Positions 47,768 to 56,884 are shown, counted from the first letter of the stretch. The stretch is 64,000 nucleotides of DNA from Salsuginibacillus halophilus (GCF_003014715.1 NZ_PYAV01000005.1:124001-188000); one strand, 5' to 3'. Notes: generated by a model not told the origin, from the letters alone. Program-made: numbers and translations.

Positions 47768-48847
47768 ATGAAAAAATTTCTAAGATACGGCATGTTAACG
47801 GCAGCGACAAGTGCATTAATTTTTACAACAGCATGTGGGGATGAAGAAGCAGGAGGAGACGAAGCATCCGGCGCAGATGAAGGTAGTGAGGAATCTGCCG
47901 GAGAAGATGGTGGAAGTGCAGATGTTGATTATCAAGATTATCCAGATAACGTTGTGCTTGGTACAGCCTCACAAGGTGGTACGTACTACATTTACGGTGG
48001 TGGTCTAGGTTCACTGCTTGAAAGCCAATTGGATGTTACCGCTAACGTAGAAGTTACAGGTGGTCCGGTACACAATATGCAGCTCACAGAAGCAGGTGAC
48101 CAAGATCTTGGAATGATTACTTATGGCCCAGGATATGAAGGTGTTACAGGTACAGGTGAATGGACCGGTGGTGAAGCGCATGAAGATGTACGCGTCACGT
48201 TCCCAATGTATGATACACCTTTCCACTGGTGGTCGTTGGAAGGCAGCGGTATTGAGTCAGTCGATGACCTTGATGGGGAGCGTGCAGGTGTAGGACCTGC
48301 CGGCGGTACTTCCGGCACGTATCTTCCGCTCATTCACGATGCTCTTGGGCTCGATGTTGATAACGTGGAAGCTGGCGCCAGTGATATGGCAAGTCAGCAG
48401 ATGGACGGTCAGTTGGATGCGATCGGATTTGCAGCCGGAATCCCAATTTCTGCGGTAACTGAGGTTGAAAGTCAAGAAGATATCACTTTCTTCGGAGTTG
48501 ACGGAGAACAACGGGATCAAATCATTGAGGAATATCCATTCTTTGATGAATTTACAATCCCTGCTGATACGTACGACCAACTTGATGAAGATTTAGAAAC
48601 GGTCGCGATGTTTAACTTCGGGGTCGTGCATAAAGAAGCGAATGAAGAGTTCGTTTACGATATGGTCAAAGCGTATCACGAGAATCAAGACACAATGATT
48701 GATACACACGCAGCTGCTGAAGAAGCTGACATTGAAGCTATTACAGAAAACGAAGATCTTCCAATGCACCCAGGGGCGCTTCGTTACTATGAAGAAGAAG
48801 GGGTAGAATTGCCGGATGAAGTTTATCCGGAAGAGTGGGAAGGTTAA
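47768..48847 (+). CDS. TAXI-family TRAP solute-binding lipoprotein
   Basis: TAXI-type solute-binding protein of 359 residues. The signal peptide ends at Cys23 (FTTACGDEE), a lipobox. A very acidic Gly/Glu/Asp/Ser linker (24-55) follows, then the TAXI domain (VLGTASQGGTYYIYGGGLG; VGPAGGTSGTYLPLI). TAXI proteins are unrelated in sequence to DctP and work with fused permeases; known substrates include glutamate and 2-oxoglutarate. AGGGAGAG precedes ATG 47768. The matching permease follows after a hairpin. Confidence 0.93.
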   Translation: MKKFLRYGMLTAATSALIFTTACGDEEAGGDEASGADEGSEESAGEDGGSADVDYQDYPDNVVLGTASQGGTYYIYGGGLGSLLESQLDVTANVEVTGGPVHNMQLTEAGDQDLGMITYGPGYEGVTGTGEWTGGEAHEDVRVTFPMYDTPFHWWSLEGSGIESVDDLDGERAGVGPAGGTSGTYLPLIHDALGLDVDNVEAGASDMASQQMDGQLDAIGFAAGIPISAVTEVESQEDITFFGVDGEQRDQIIEEYPFFDEFTIPADTYDQLDEDLETVAMFNFGVVHKEANEEFVYDMVKAYHENQDTMIDTHAAAEEADIEAITENEDLPMHPGALRYYEEEGVELPDEVYPEEWEG

Positions 48848-48867
48848 GCAACGTCTCATGGTTAGAA

Positions 48868-48895
48868 GCTGTGCTGGTGATACCACTGGCACAGC
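48868..48895 (+). promoter_or_regulatory. intercistronic hairpin between TAXI protein and permease
   Basis: GCTGTGC-TGGTG-ATA-CCACT-GGCACAGC forms a strong hairpin without a T run. It probably stabilises the binding-protein message and lowers permease expression. Confidence 0.65.
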
Positions 48896-48995
48896 CCCTG
48901 CTAATAAAAGCGGCGTTGGACATTGAAAAAGAATGGCACGGGTTCTTTTTGAATGCCTGACGAGAAAGTGGATAGGAGCATAAAGGAGGAAAATG

Positions 48996-50978
48996 ATGAA
49001 GAATGGGACCAAGACAACGAAGACGAGTGAAGAAGAAGGCCTCCTTTCGGAAGAAGATTTAAAAAAAGCTGAAGAGGGCGGCGGAGATGATTCGAGTACG
49101 AGGTTTTTGTCAGGATGGATAAAATACGCATTTACAATTATTGCTGTGATCGGTGCATTGTATCACCTTTATATTTTAAACTTTAACCCGATTGAACCTT
49201 GGGTATTTCGGACAATGCACTTAGCGTTTGGTGCAATCCTCGGATTTCTTTTGTTTAAAGGTGTGAAATCAGGATCTAATAAAGTAACAATTATGGATTG
49301 GCTTCTAATAGCTGCAACGATCTGGGTGACTTATTACATTGTTTCAAACGTTTCGGAGCTATTGTTCCGCTTTGGTGTCAGTCCGCAGCCGATGGATACG
49401 ATCACTGCTGCGATCGGGGTGTTCATTGTTCTTGAGTTAACGCGTCGCACAAGTGGCTGGACGCTTCCGATTTTAGCAGGCGTGTTTATTTTGTACGTTT
49501 TTGCAGGTCCTTGGATGCCGGGGATTTTCAATCACGGAGGTTATTCATTTGAGCGCTTTGTAACTTACATTTTCGGTGTAGATGGTATCTTTGGTGTAAC
49601 TTTAGATGTATCTTCAAAGTATATTTTATTATTCATTATTTTCGGTGCTTTTCTGCAGATGTCAGGGGTCGGACGGTATTTTATCGACTTTTCCTTTTCA
49701 CTTGCTGGAGGCATGCGCGGAGGTCCGGCAAAAGTTTCGGTTCTTTCAAGTGGGTTAATGGGTATGATGAATGGAACATCAGCCGGTAATGCTGTAGCGA
49801 CAGGGTCATTAACGATTCCTCTTATGAAGCGGGTTGGCTATCAAGGCCGGTTTGCAGCGGCTACTGAGGCAACAGCTTCTGCCGGAGGACAGGTTATGAT
49901 TCCAATTATGGGTGCTGGCGCTTTCATTATGGCGGAAGTTACACAGATTGCTTATGCCGAAATTATTGTTGCGGCAACAATCCCTGCTTTACTCTACTTT
50001 TTATCCGTTTTCTTTATGGTGGATTTTCAAGCACAAAAAAGCGGAATGCGCGGGTTATCACGTAAAGAGCTTCCTTCATTAAAAGGTGTGTTTAAGCAAG
50101 CTTACTTATTTGTGCCGGTCATTTTGTTAATTTATTTACTGCTCTCCGGATTTTCGGTCATTTATTCCGGTTCGGTAGCTATTGTTGCTTGTATGGTGAT
50201 CAGCTGGTTTACAAAAGAGCACAAGATGGGACCAAAACGGGTGATCGAAGCTTTAGAAACCGGTATGAGAAATACGATCCAGCTTTTGGCTGTTTGTGCT
50301 TGTGCCGGCATTATTGTTGGTGTACTCGCTCTTACTGGTGTCGCACAGCGCTTCAGCTCTTTAATACTCGGCATTGCTGATACGAATATGCTGCTTGCCC
50401 TCATTTTTGCTATGGGGATCTCAATCCTTCTTGGTATGGGTATGCCGACGACAGCAGCTTATGCAGTTGCAGCTTCGGTTGTAGCTCCAGGCTTAATCAG
50501 TATCGGTGTTGAAACATTATTTGCTCACATGTTCGTCTTTTACTTTGCGGTAATGTCGGCGATTACGCCACCGGTGGCTTTGGCAGCTTATGCAGCTGCA
50601 GGTGTCGCTGGCGAAGACGCCTTTAAGACCGGGGTACAAGCCTTTAAGCTCGGAATTGCCGCCTTCATTGTGCCGTATATGTTTATTTACAGTCCGGAGT
50701 TGATGCTGTTTGGTTCAACTGGAAGCATTGTTCTAGCTGTAGTAACCGCGGCTATCGGCATATACTTTCTTTCTTCCGCTGTTCAAGGCTGGTTTGCCGG
50801 CAAGTTATCAAGCGCTCTCGTGCGCGTGCTTCTTATTGCCGCTGCGATCAGCATGATTACAGCTGATTGGATGTTTGATGTGATTGCGCTTGCTATTGCG
50901 GCTGCGGCCTTTATGATCCAAAAAGTTAAGAAGCCGACAACATTAGACAAAGACAAAGTTGAACAAGAAGCTTCGTAA
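48996..50978 (+). CDS. TRAP transporter fused permease (4TM/12TM)
   Basis: Fused DctQ-DctM permease of 660 residues. A charged N-terminal tail (1-40) is followed by about four helices of the small-subunit part and then the large-subunit part with VLSSGLMGMMNGTSAGNAVA, ATASAGGQVMIPIMGAGAF, GMGMPTTAAYAVAA and FYFAVMSAITPPVALAAYA. This is the usual partner of TAXI binding proteins. AAGGAGG at 48983-48989 is better spaced for ATG 48996 than for ATG 48993. A terminator lies about 105 bases after its stop. Confidence 0.95.
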   Translation: MKNGTKTTKTSEEEGLLSEEDLKKAEEGGGDDSSTRFLSGWIKYAFTIIAVIGALYHLYILNFNPIEPWVFRTMHLAFGAILGFLLFKGVKSGSNKVTIMDWLLIAATIWVTYYIVSNVSELLFRFGVSPQPMDTITAAIGVFIVLELTRRTSGWTLPILAGVFILYVFAGPWMPGIFNHGGYSFERFVTYIFGVDGIFGVTLDVSSKYILLFIIFGAFLQMSGVGRYFIDFSFSLAGGMRGGPAKVSVLSSGLMGMMNGTSAGNAVATGSLTIPLMKRVGYQGRFAAATEATASAGGQVMIPIMGAGAFIMAEVTQIAYAEIIVAATIPALLYFLSVFFMVDFQAQKSGMRGLSRKELPSLKGVFKQAYLFVPVILLIYLLLSGFSVIYSGSVAIVACMVISWFTKEHKMGPKRVIEALETGMRNTIQLLAVCACAGIIVGVLALTGVAQRFSSLILGIADTNMLLALIFAMGISILLGMGMPTTAAYAVAASVVAPGLISIGVETLFAHMFVFYFAVMSAITPPVALAAYAAAGVAGEDAFKTGVQAFKLGIAAFIVPYMFIYSPELMLFGSTGSIVLAVVTAAIGIYFLSSAVQGWFAGKLSSALVRVLLIAAAISMITADWMFDVIALAIAAAAFMIQKVKKPTTLDKDKVEQEAS

Positions 50979-51082
50979 TTAGGCGTCAGGGGCAGCATTT
51001 ATCTGTCGAAAAAGTTTATTGAAAGCTTCCGCCGGCAGGAAAACTTAACTCGCTTTTAAAACGAACTTTATCTATACGCACA

Positions 51083-51115
51083 GACTGCTTCATAATTGGA
51101 GCAGTCTCCTTTTTT
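51083..51115 (+). terminator. terminator of the TAXI-TRAP operon
   Basis: GACTGCT and AGCAGTC stem followed by TCCTTTTTT. Confidence 0.88.
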
Positions 51116-51135
51116 GTGCACACCTCCTTTCGTTT

Positions 51136-51165
51136 TTGACGCACAATGATTATAATAGATAAGAT
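51136..51165 (+). promoter_or_regulatory. candidate que operon promoter
   Basis: TTGACG (51136-51141), 18 bases, TAAGAT (51160-51165). A TATAAT at 51151 lies inside this spacer but has no good -35. No preQ1 riboswitch was recognised in the leader. Confidence 0.5.
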
Positions 51166-51267
51166 GCAGAGATGCGGAAAGAATACAAAATAAAGCAAGG
51201 TATATAAAGAATGGCATGCAGAAAGGAGGCAGGACGCTCGCCTGAGAAGGAAGAGCGGACGCGAATC

Positions 51268-51930
51268 ATGAAGAACGAAAAAGCTGTTGTTGTGTTCAGC
51301 GGCGGGCAGGATAGTACAACTTGCCTCTTTTGGGCGATTGAAAACTTTCAGGAAGTATATGCAGTTACTTTCTCATATGGACAGCGTCACGATACAGAAA
51401 TCGAAGTTGCAAAAGAGATCACAAAGGATCTCGGTGTGACGCATGATGTACTAGATATGTCACTGTTGAATCAACTCGCACCAAATGCGCTGACGCGTTC
51501 GGATATCGATGTAGCTGAGGGTGAAGAAGGAGAGCTGCCGACAACATTTGTGGACGGGCGGAATATGCTGTTTTTCACGTTTGCCTCGATTTACGGCCGG
51601 CAGCGTGGCGCAAAGCATATTGTAACTGGTGTGTGTGAAACGGACTACAGCGGGTATCCAGACTGCCGCGATGTGTTTACAAAGTCCTTAAATGTGACGT
51701 TGAACTTGGCAATGGATGATAACTTCGTTGTGCACACCCCATTAATGTGGCTCGATAAAGCAGCAACTTGGAAGCTTGCAGATGAGCTAGGCCGGCTTGA
51801 TTATGTGAAAAATGAGACCCTTACATGCTATCACGGGATCCGTGGTGATGGCTGCGGGGAGTGTCCGGCATGTGAACTGCGCCGGCAAGGTTACGAACAG
51901 TATATGGAAGAGAAAAGGGCGGATGCTTAA
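51268..51930 (+). CDS. queC: 7-cyano-7-deazaguanine synthase QueC
   Basis: QueC, about 220 residues, converts 7-carboxy-7-deazaguanine to preQ0. The PP-loop SGGQDSTTC and the C-terminal zinc site [10 protein letters not shown] are present. The frame is open from 51211, but homologues start at the [13 protein letters not shown] segment, so ATG 51268 is chosen. A strong AAAGGAGG at 51220-51227 lies about 40 bases before this ATG, with an intervening CGCTC/GAGCG hairpin; the nearer AAGGAAGAG is a weak site. It is the first gene of queCDEF and its stop overlaps the queD start. Confidence 0.94.
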   Translation: MKNEKAVVVFSGGQDSTTCLFWAIENFQEVYAVTFSYGQRHDTEIEVAKEITKDLGVTHDVLDMSLLNQLAPNALTRSDIDVAEGEEGELPTTFVDGRNMLFFTFASIYGRQRGAKHIVTGVCETDYSGYPDCRDVFTKSLNVTLNLAMDDNFVVHTPLMWLDKAATWKLADELGRLDYVKNETLTCYHGIRGDGCGECPACELRRQGYEQYMEEKRADA

Positions 51931-52367
51931 TGCTGCAGCAATTTTATCCGCAAGTATTTCACGATTATCGTTACGAATTAAATAAAGATATGAACTTAGC
52001 GGCTGCTCACTTTATTCCAGATGCAGAGGCCGGCGTATGCCAGCAGATGCACGGGCACACGTACTTTATCAATGTAACAATTGTCGGTGATGAGCTGGAT
52101 CGCACAGGTTTTCTTGTGAATTTTAAAACGCTAAAAGAAGAAATTCATAAGCGGTATGATCATTCACTCCTTAACGATCACGAAGCGTTTGCCGGAGATC
52201 AACCGGATACAATTCCAACAACTGAAGTTGTAGCAGCGCAAATTTGGCAGCAGGTGGATGCATTGCTTGCAGAACGACCAAATCGTCCGTACTGCCTGCA
52301 GGTGCTTGTGCGTGAAACGCCGACAAGCTATGTAACGTACCGGCCGAAAAAGGAGGACCACCGCTGA
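51930..52367 (+). CDS. queD: 6-carboxy-5,6,7,8-tetrahydropterin synthase QueD
   Basis: QueD of 145 residues, turning dihydroneopterin triphosphate into 6-carboxytetrahydropterin. The zinc ligands and catalytic Cys lie in HFIPDAEAGVCQQMHGHTYF (His; Cys near residue 35; HGH). It overlaps queC by one base and queE by one base, so all are translationally coupled. Confidence 0.95.
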   Translation: MLQQFYPQVFHDYRYELNKDMNLAAAHFIPDAEAGVCQQMHGHTYFINVTIVGDELDRTGFLVNFKTLKEEIHKRYDHSLLNDHEAFAGDQPDTIPTTEVVAAQIWQQVDALLAERPNRPYCLQVLVRETPTSYVTYRPKKEDHR

Positions 52368-53086
52368 TGAAAAAGATTCCGGTGCTTGAAGTTTTCGGAC
52401 CGACGATTCAAGGTGAGGGAATGGTCGCTGGACAGAAAACGATGTTTGTACGGACAGCAGGTTGTGATTACCGCTGTTCGTGGTGCGATTCTGCGTTTAC
52501 GTGGGACGGGTCTCAAAAGCCGCGCATGCTTACAGCTGAAGATGTAGCTGAAGAACTTGATGAACTCGCGCCGAACAATTATGGTCATATTACCATTTCC
52601 GGCGGAAATCCGGCGCTTCATGCCGGCATAGGCGGGCTTGTTGCGCTTATGGCTGAACGAGGGGTCGGAACGGCTGTAGAAACCCAAGGGTCGGTATGGC
52701 AGGATTGGATGCTTGAGGTGGATGAAGTGACCGTTTCACCGAAGCCGCCAAGTTCAAATATGACGACCGACTGGGAGCAGCTTGATCATTATATGAATGC
52801 GCTCGGGGCAAGGGAAACCAAGCGGCACAGCTTAAAAGTTGTCATTTTCAACGAAACGGATCTTGCGTATGCAAAGACGGTTCACTTCCGTTATCCTAAC
52901 GTACCGTTTTATTTACAGGTTGGAAATGATGACTTAAGTACAGCTGATGATTTAAAGCTTCGGGACAGGCTGCTTGCTTCCTATGAGTGGCTGGTTGAAC
53001 AGGCCGCAAGTGATCCGGATTGGAATCAAGCCCGGGTGCTGCCGCAGATTCATGCGTTACTGTGGGGAAATAAGCAGGGCGTTTAA
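52367..53086 (+). CDS. queE: 7-carboxy-7-deazaguanine synthase QueE
   Basis: Radical SAM enzyme of 239 residues that contracts 6-carboxytetrahydropterin to 7-carboxy-7-deazaguanine. The cluster cysteines are Cys33, Cys37 and Cys40 ([10 protein letters not shown]), and the substrate Glu lies in [17 protein letters not shown] is also typical. ATG 52367 overlaps the queD stop. Very close to B. subtilis QueE, including the WGNK end. Confidence 0.96.
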   Translation: MKKIPVLEVFGPTIQGEGMVAGQKTMFVRTAGCDYRCSWCDSAFTWDGSQKPRMLTAEDVAEELDELAPNNYGHITISGGNPALHAGIGGLVALMAERGVGTAVETQGSVWQDWMLEVDEVTVSPKPPSSNMTTDWEQLDHYMNALGARETKRHSLKVVIFNETDLAYAKTVHFRYPNVPFYLQVGNDDLSTADDLKLRDRLLASYEWLVEQAASDPDWNQARVLPQIHALLWGNKQGV

Positions 53087-53103
53087 GAAAGGATGAACGA
53101 GCA

Positions 53104-53601
53104 ATGAGCGGAAGAAAAGATGATGAACTACCAAGTGTTTCTCACCTAGGGAGTGAGCAGACGACGTACACTTTTGATTACGATCCGTCTTTACTGGAGA
53201 CGTTTGAAAATAATCACCCAAATCGGGATTATGTCGTAAAATTTAATTGTCCGGAGTTCACGACCTTGTGCCCGAAAACCGGTCAGCCTGACTTTGCGAC
53301 GATTTATATCCGCTATATTCCTGAAGTGAATATGGTAGAAAGCAAGTCGCTGAAGTTGTATTTATTCAGCTTCCGCAATCACGGTGGTTTTCATGAAGAT
53401 GCGATTAATACAATTATGAATGATTTAATTGATTTGATGGATCCGCGTTTTATCGAAGTGTGGGGTAAATTTACCCCGCGCGGCGGCATTTCCATTGATC
53501 CTTACGCTAATTATGGCCGACCTGAGACAAAATATGAACAAATGGCAGAGCAGCGCTTGTTGTATCATGACTTGTATCCTGAAGCTGTCGATAACCGTTA
53601 A
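53104..53601 (+). CDS. queF: NADPH-dependent preQ0 reductase QueF
   Basis: QueF, 165 residues, the short (unimodular) form as in B. subtilis, reducing preQ0 to preQ1. Cys56 and Asp63 lie in [28 protein letters not shown] is the family motif that binds substrate and NADPH. It ends queCDEF, which supplies preQ1 for tRNA queuosine. A long terminator follows. Confidence 0.96.
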   Translation: MSGRKDDELPSVSHLGSEQTTYTFDYDPSLLETFENNHPNRDYVVKFNCPEFTTLCPKTGQPDFATIYIRYIPEVNMVESKSLKLYLFSFRNHGGFHEDAINTIMNDLIDLMDPRFIEVWGKFTPRGGISIDPYANYGRPETKYEQMAEQRLLYHDLYPEAVDNR

Positions 53602-53607
53602 AGAAAA

Positions 53608-53650
53608 AGAAAGCTCGTTATGCTGTAGGAAGGCATAACGAGCTTTCTTT
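53608..53650 (+). terminator. terminator of queCDEF
   Basis: AGAAAGCTCGTTATGC and GCATAACGAGCTTTCT form a 16-bp perfect stem followed by TT, seven bases past queF. Confidence 0.9.
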
Positions 53651-53790
53651 GTGGTGTGCTTCACATCTATTGAAAATCCAGGGATTGCGGCGGATTTGTA
53701 ATTCGGAAATAAGTGGAATTCTTATCTGAATCTTTGTTGTTTACAAACGTTTTGAAAAGTTTTAGAATATTGGAGTCTGTGCAAGAGCCT

Positions 53791-53809
53791 CCGCCAAATG
53801 CGGGTGCCT
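53791..53809 (+). repeat. left hairpin copy flanking element D
   Basis: CCGCCAAATGCGGGTGCCT, identical over 19 bases to 54419-54437 on the other side of element D. Confidence 0.85.
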
Positions 53810-54418
53810 CGGGCTGTAGAAAAACTTTCAAGAAAAGCGGAGGCTGACGTCGCTTTTCGGCGGACGCTTGCACCCGGAGGGCACAAGTGCGACATCGGTT
53901 TGATCTGCGCTAACGCTTGGTCGCACCGTGTCTTCTTAGCCCCCGTCACGGCCTCAACTTCCTCGGCAGAAAGTCACTGCCTGCGGGATTTTCGGCTCGC
54001 GCTGTTCCTGGTGGCGTCGCCGCCGGTGCTCGTCAGCCTTGCGTCATTTGATGGTCATGAATTGTAGAGAGCCTTTTGGTCAAGTGATATTTAGATGAAT
54101 CAATTTCATAATGACGCTTCATGAGCGATCAAGCGAACCATATCCAATGGAAATCCTTAATGATCAGTTAACTAACAAGTAACCGAAACAAAAGACGGCG
54201 ACTCCCAGAGGATCAAGCGCAGGCTGAAGATCCACTTTTTCGAATGGAAATCAATCGAAAAAGTTAGCTGAAGCCAAGCCCTCGGGAAAGCGTCCGTCTG
54301 GCGTGAAGGTTACGTTCATGATCCGGTTTTGCCTCTTAATAGGGAAGCCCGCGGCGGTTGGATCCGTAAGTTGTGAGTTAATGTTAAGTTGTGTAGCTTG
54401 TCTACACGCTGAGAACAC
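53810..54418 (+). mobile_element. repeat element, copy D (longest, plus orientation)
   Basis: About 610 bp, the most complete copy. In order: the left end near CTGTAGAAAAACTTTC, CGCTTTTCGGCGGACGCTTG, a GTGCGACATCGGTTTGATC block, GCCTGCGGGATTTTCGGCTC, a CTTTTTCGA/TCGAAAAAG hairpin, CCCTCGGGAAAGCGTCCGTC, and the right end GTCTACACGCTGAG. An open frame (53798-54067) is broken in other copies, so coding is unlikely. No transposase is encoded. Flanked by 19-bp copies of a terminator hairpin. Confidence 0.85.
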
Positions 54419-54443
54419 CCGCCAAATGCGGGTGCCTTTTATT
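54419..54443 (+). terminator. right hairpin copy flanking element D
   Basis: CACCCGC-CAAAT-GCGGGTG hairpin followed by CCTTTT. The first 19 bases from 54419 repeat 53791-53809 exactly. Confidence 0.8.
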
Positions 54444-54605
54444 TGTATACGCGATATTAACAGAATTTTTCACACATTTTAGGTTTCCATCTGTAATGAG
54501 ATGAATATTGTGTCGTCATTGATCTAAAATAGGCAAGAACCCCCCACTTCAAACAGCTCGCAAAAGCATTAAATGGTGGGGAGTTCAAAAAGGAGAGAGA
54601 AAACG

Positions 54606-55928
54606 ATGAACCATGTATCAAATAAAGATACGTTTTTTATTGGGTTAATGTTGTTTGCGCTTTTTTTTGGTGCAGGCAACTTAATCTTTCCACCCTTTCT
54701 CGGGCAGGAAGCTGGCAGTAACTACGGACTTGCAATTATTGGTTTTGTTGTAACCGGGGTAGGCCTGCCTGTGCTTGCAATTATCGCGATCGCCATGACG
54801 GGTAAGGGCTTCGAGAATATTGCCAAACGGGTGAATCTGCCGTTTGCTATTGCATTTACAATGGTTCTTTACTTAGCTATTGGACCTTTCTTTGGCATTC
54901 CGCGAGCCATGAATGTCGCTTATGAAATAGGAGCCATGCCGTTTTTACCTGAAACAAATGAATGGGTTTATTTACTGACTTATTCCTTTGTGTTCTTTGC
55001 CATTGTATATTGGTTAAGTTTAAATCCATCCAAGCTTGTCAAACGTGTAGGGTACATTTTAACCCCTGCGCTTTTACTTGCAATTTTCTTTATGTTTATT
55101 GGCACTTTGGGACAAGGTGAGCAAAGTTCGACGCTTTCGCCTTCGGAGGAGTATGCAGCTCATCCTTTTTTCCGTGGCGTTATTGAAGGCTACTTAACGA
55201 TGGATACAATTGCAGCTCTTGCCTTTGGTTTAGTAATCATTATGATGATTCGCGACCGGGGCGTTATGGATCAGCGTTTAATTGCCCGTACAGCTGGGAA
55301 GGCCGGCATTGTTGCTGGTATTAGTCTAGCTGTTGTGTATATGGCTATTGGTTGGTTTGGTGTGAAAAGTGGACCAATCGCGACGTTTGAAAATGGTGGG
55401 GAAATCTTAACCTTTACTGCGGAACAAGGATATGGCCTGTTCGGTGTTATTATTCTCGCTATGATTGTAACGCTTGCGTGTCTCACAACGTGTGTAGGGC
55501 TTGTTACTGCATGCGGTGAATACTTTGAAAGAACTGTTCCGAAGGCTTCATACAAATCAGTGGCACTTATCGTAACGAGCGTAAGTTTAGTTATAGCTAA
55601 TGCTGGATTAAATGCAATTATTGCGTTTTCCGTTCCAGTACTGGTAGCCATTTATCCAATTTCGATTGTACTCATTGCATTAACGTTTATTCATGCAGTT
55701 AAGCCGCTTTATAAAGGCCATTATGCAGGTGTTGTTATTGGTACATCCATCATTAGTCTGCATGACGGTTTAGCCGCAGCAGAGCTTGTACCAGCTGTGT
55801 ACACGGAACTTGTCCATGTGCTGCCATTTGCAGCGGTGGATTTTGCATGGGTAGTTCCTGCAATCTTGGGCGGTGTGATTGGTCACTTTATCAGCCGCCA
55901 GCCAGCAGATTGTAAAGAAGAAGTATAA
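54606..55928 (+). CDS. brnQ: branched-chain amino acid transporter BrnQ
   Basis: LIVCS-family sodium-coupled branched-chain amino acid carrier of 440 residues with about 12 helices. The signature GLMLFALFFGAGNLIFPP opens the protein, and LTTCVGLVTACGEYF is also typical. AAGGAGAG serves ATG 54606; the longer frame from 54573 only covers the leader. The leader holds an inverted repeat (CCCCAC at about 54542 and GTGGGG at about 54576) just before the ribosome binding site. It is monocistronic, between repeat element D and an unassigned region. Confidence 0.94.
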   Translation: MNHVSNKDTFFIGLMLFALFFGAGNLIFPPFLGQEAGSNYGLAIIGFVVTGVGLPVLAIIAIAMTGKGFENIAKRVNLPFAIAFTMVLYLAIGPFFGIPRAMNVAYEIGAMPFLPETNEWVYLLTYSFVFFAIVYWLSLNPSKLVKRVGYILTPALLLAIFFMFIGTLGQGEQSSTLSPSEEYAAHPFFRGVIEGYLTMDTIAALAFGLVIIMMIRDRGVMDQRLIARTAGKAGIVAGISLAVVYMAIGWFGVKSGPIATFENGGEILTFTAEQGYGLFGVIILAMIVTLACLTTCVGLVTACGEYFERTVPKASYKSVALIVTSVSLVIANAGLNAIIAFSVPVLVAIYPISIVLIALTFIHAVKPLYKGHYAGVVIGTSIISLHDGLAAAELVPAVYTELVHVLPFAAVDFAWVVPAILGGVIGHFISRQPADCKEEV

Positions 55929-56217
55929 GTACCTAATGAAGAATATGAAATAATTAGTCACCGCAATGGTCAATGTTTGAATCTAATGTGATCAATGATA
56001 CCTCAGCGTTATTTCAGACTTGTTGCAAGGTGACGGAAATACCGGCGCCACATCCAAAACACCCGTGCACGTCTAGGCTCTTTATCTTTCACTTGCGTTT
56101 TTACAGCAAATTGCATATGTTCAAGGAAGAACAATCAATGGTGGGTGAAGCGGCGCAGCCGGGCGTCATGCGTGACCAGATCGCTTACCATTTTTACATA
56201 CGGGGGGGATTAAAGAT
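55929..56217. other. intergenic region brnQ-56218, no supported gene
   Basis: An 86-codon frame at 55973-56233 has no ribosome binding site or family resemblance and overlaps the next start. No clear terminator or promoter was found. Confidence 0.45.
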
Positions 56218-56766
56218 ATGGAACGGACATTGATCACGGTGAAAGATGTTCAATCGATTGGTGAGGGCAAGCGGGTGTGTGTGGATGTTGTGGATGCGCT
56301 TGAGCCGGTGGAAGGTATGTTCGCTGGGAGTACGGGCGCCGGAGGTTTTCTTGTTCTGTCGGAGCACCGGGCGACGGCGACGTACCCGCCGCGGACGTTT
56401 CGGGTGAATGTCGGAGCGCTCCACCAGTATGTGTGGGTTGGTGAGCAGACGAGTTACGCAGCTGAGCTTCGAGGTGGAGACACTGTAATGGTTGGTTCAG
56501 CGGTGTCTCAAGCGTTGCGCGAGGTGGCAGTTGGTCGGATAAAGATGGAGACACGTCCCCTTCTCCGGGTTACAGGTGTGACGTCTGAAGGTGTGCTGGT
56601 CTGGGCGGTAATCCAAAATGCAGATAGTGTACATTTGGCAACACCTGAAGGTAAACCGCTGCCTATTGAGCAGTTGACGGCTGGGTGTGAAGTTCAGGGT
56701 TCTGCTGATGAGCCAGGGCGCCATTTAGGGGAGCGGACCAGAGGTGTTACTAAGGAGTTTGGCTAA
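56218..56766 (+). CDS. stand-alone domain resembling the C-terminus of 3-dehydroquinate synthase II
   Basis: The 182-residue protein resembles the C-terminal half of archaeal-type 3-dehydroquinate synthase II (COG1465), as I recall that family. Matching parts are FRVNVGALHQYVWV, AELRGGDTVMV, VGRIKMETRPLLRV, VIQNADSVHLATPEGKPL and GRHLGERTRG. The N-terminal (beta/alpha)-barrel half with the catalytic lysines of that enzyme is missing, so dehydroquinate synthase activity is not expected. A poly-G ribosome binding site (ACGGGGGGG) precedes ATG 56218. No shikimate gene is adjacent. The function is unknown; a related regulatory or metal-binding role would be guesswork. Confidence 0.7.
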   Translation: MERTLITVKDVQSIGEGKRVCVDVVDALEPVEGMFAGSTGAGGFLVLSEHRATATYPPRTFRVNVGALHQYVWVGEQTSYAAELRGGDTVMVGSAVSQALREVAVGRIKMETRPLLRVTGVTSEGVLVWAVIQNADSVHLATPEGKPLPIEQLTAGCEVQGSADEPGRHLGERTRGVTKEFG

Positions 56767-56855
56767 ACAGGCGGCGAGGTCGTCGCTGTTTAGTTGAATC
56801 TTTAAGGTATATGTAATGCGTAGAAGAGTATTTACCTAAACGTATGATAAGTTAA

Positions 56856-56884
56856 GAGGTCGGGGACGCCTAGTCCCCGACCTC
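56856..56884 (+). terminator. terminator-like hairpin abutting element E
   Basis: GAGGTCGGGGAC and GTCCCCGACCTC form a 12-bp perfect stem with a GCCTA loop. The usual T run is absent because the end of element E follows directly. Confidence 0.75.

Noticed and set aside
51120-51267. preQ1 riboswitch in the queC leader
   Set aside because: The conserved preQ1-I core (AGAGGTTCTAGC with a downstream CCCTCT and A-rich tail) was not found, and nothing resembling preQ1-II was clear.
53798-54067. Open frame of 89 codons in element D, also seen in F with a 69-bp in-frame deletion
   Set aside because: The same frame is stopped in copies A and B soon after the FRRTLAPGGHKCDIG segment, and no start signal is conserved. 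Shared sequence, not coding, explains the similarity.
53722-54437. Element D as a group II intron, because it contains GTGCGAC and lies at terminators like group IIC introns
   Set aside because: GTGCGAC lies inside the element rather than at its 5' end, no domain V or reverse transcriptase is visible, and the flanking hairpin is duplicated, which intron insertion would not do.
54471-54485. CodY box upstream of brnQ
   Set aside because: AATTTTTCACACATT matches the 15-bp consensus at only about ten positions; too weak to report.
55973-56233. 86-codon frame before the dehydroquinate-synthase-like gene
   Set aside because: No ribosome binding site and it overlaps the well-supported start at 56218 in another frame.
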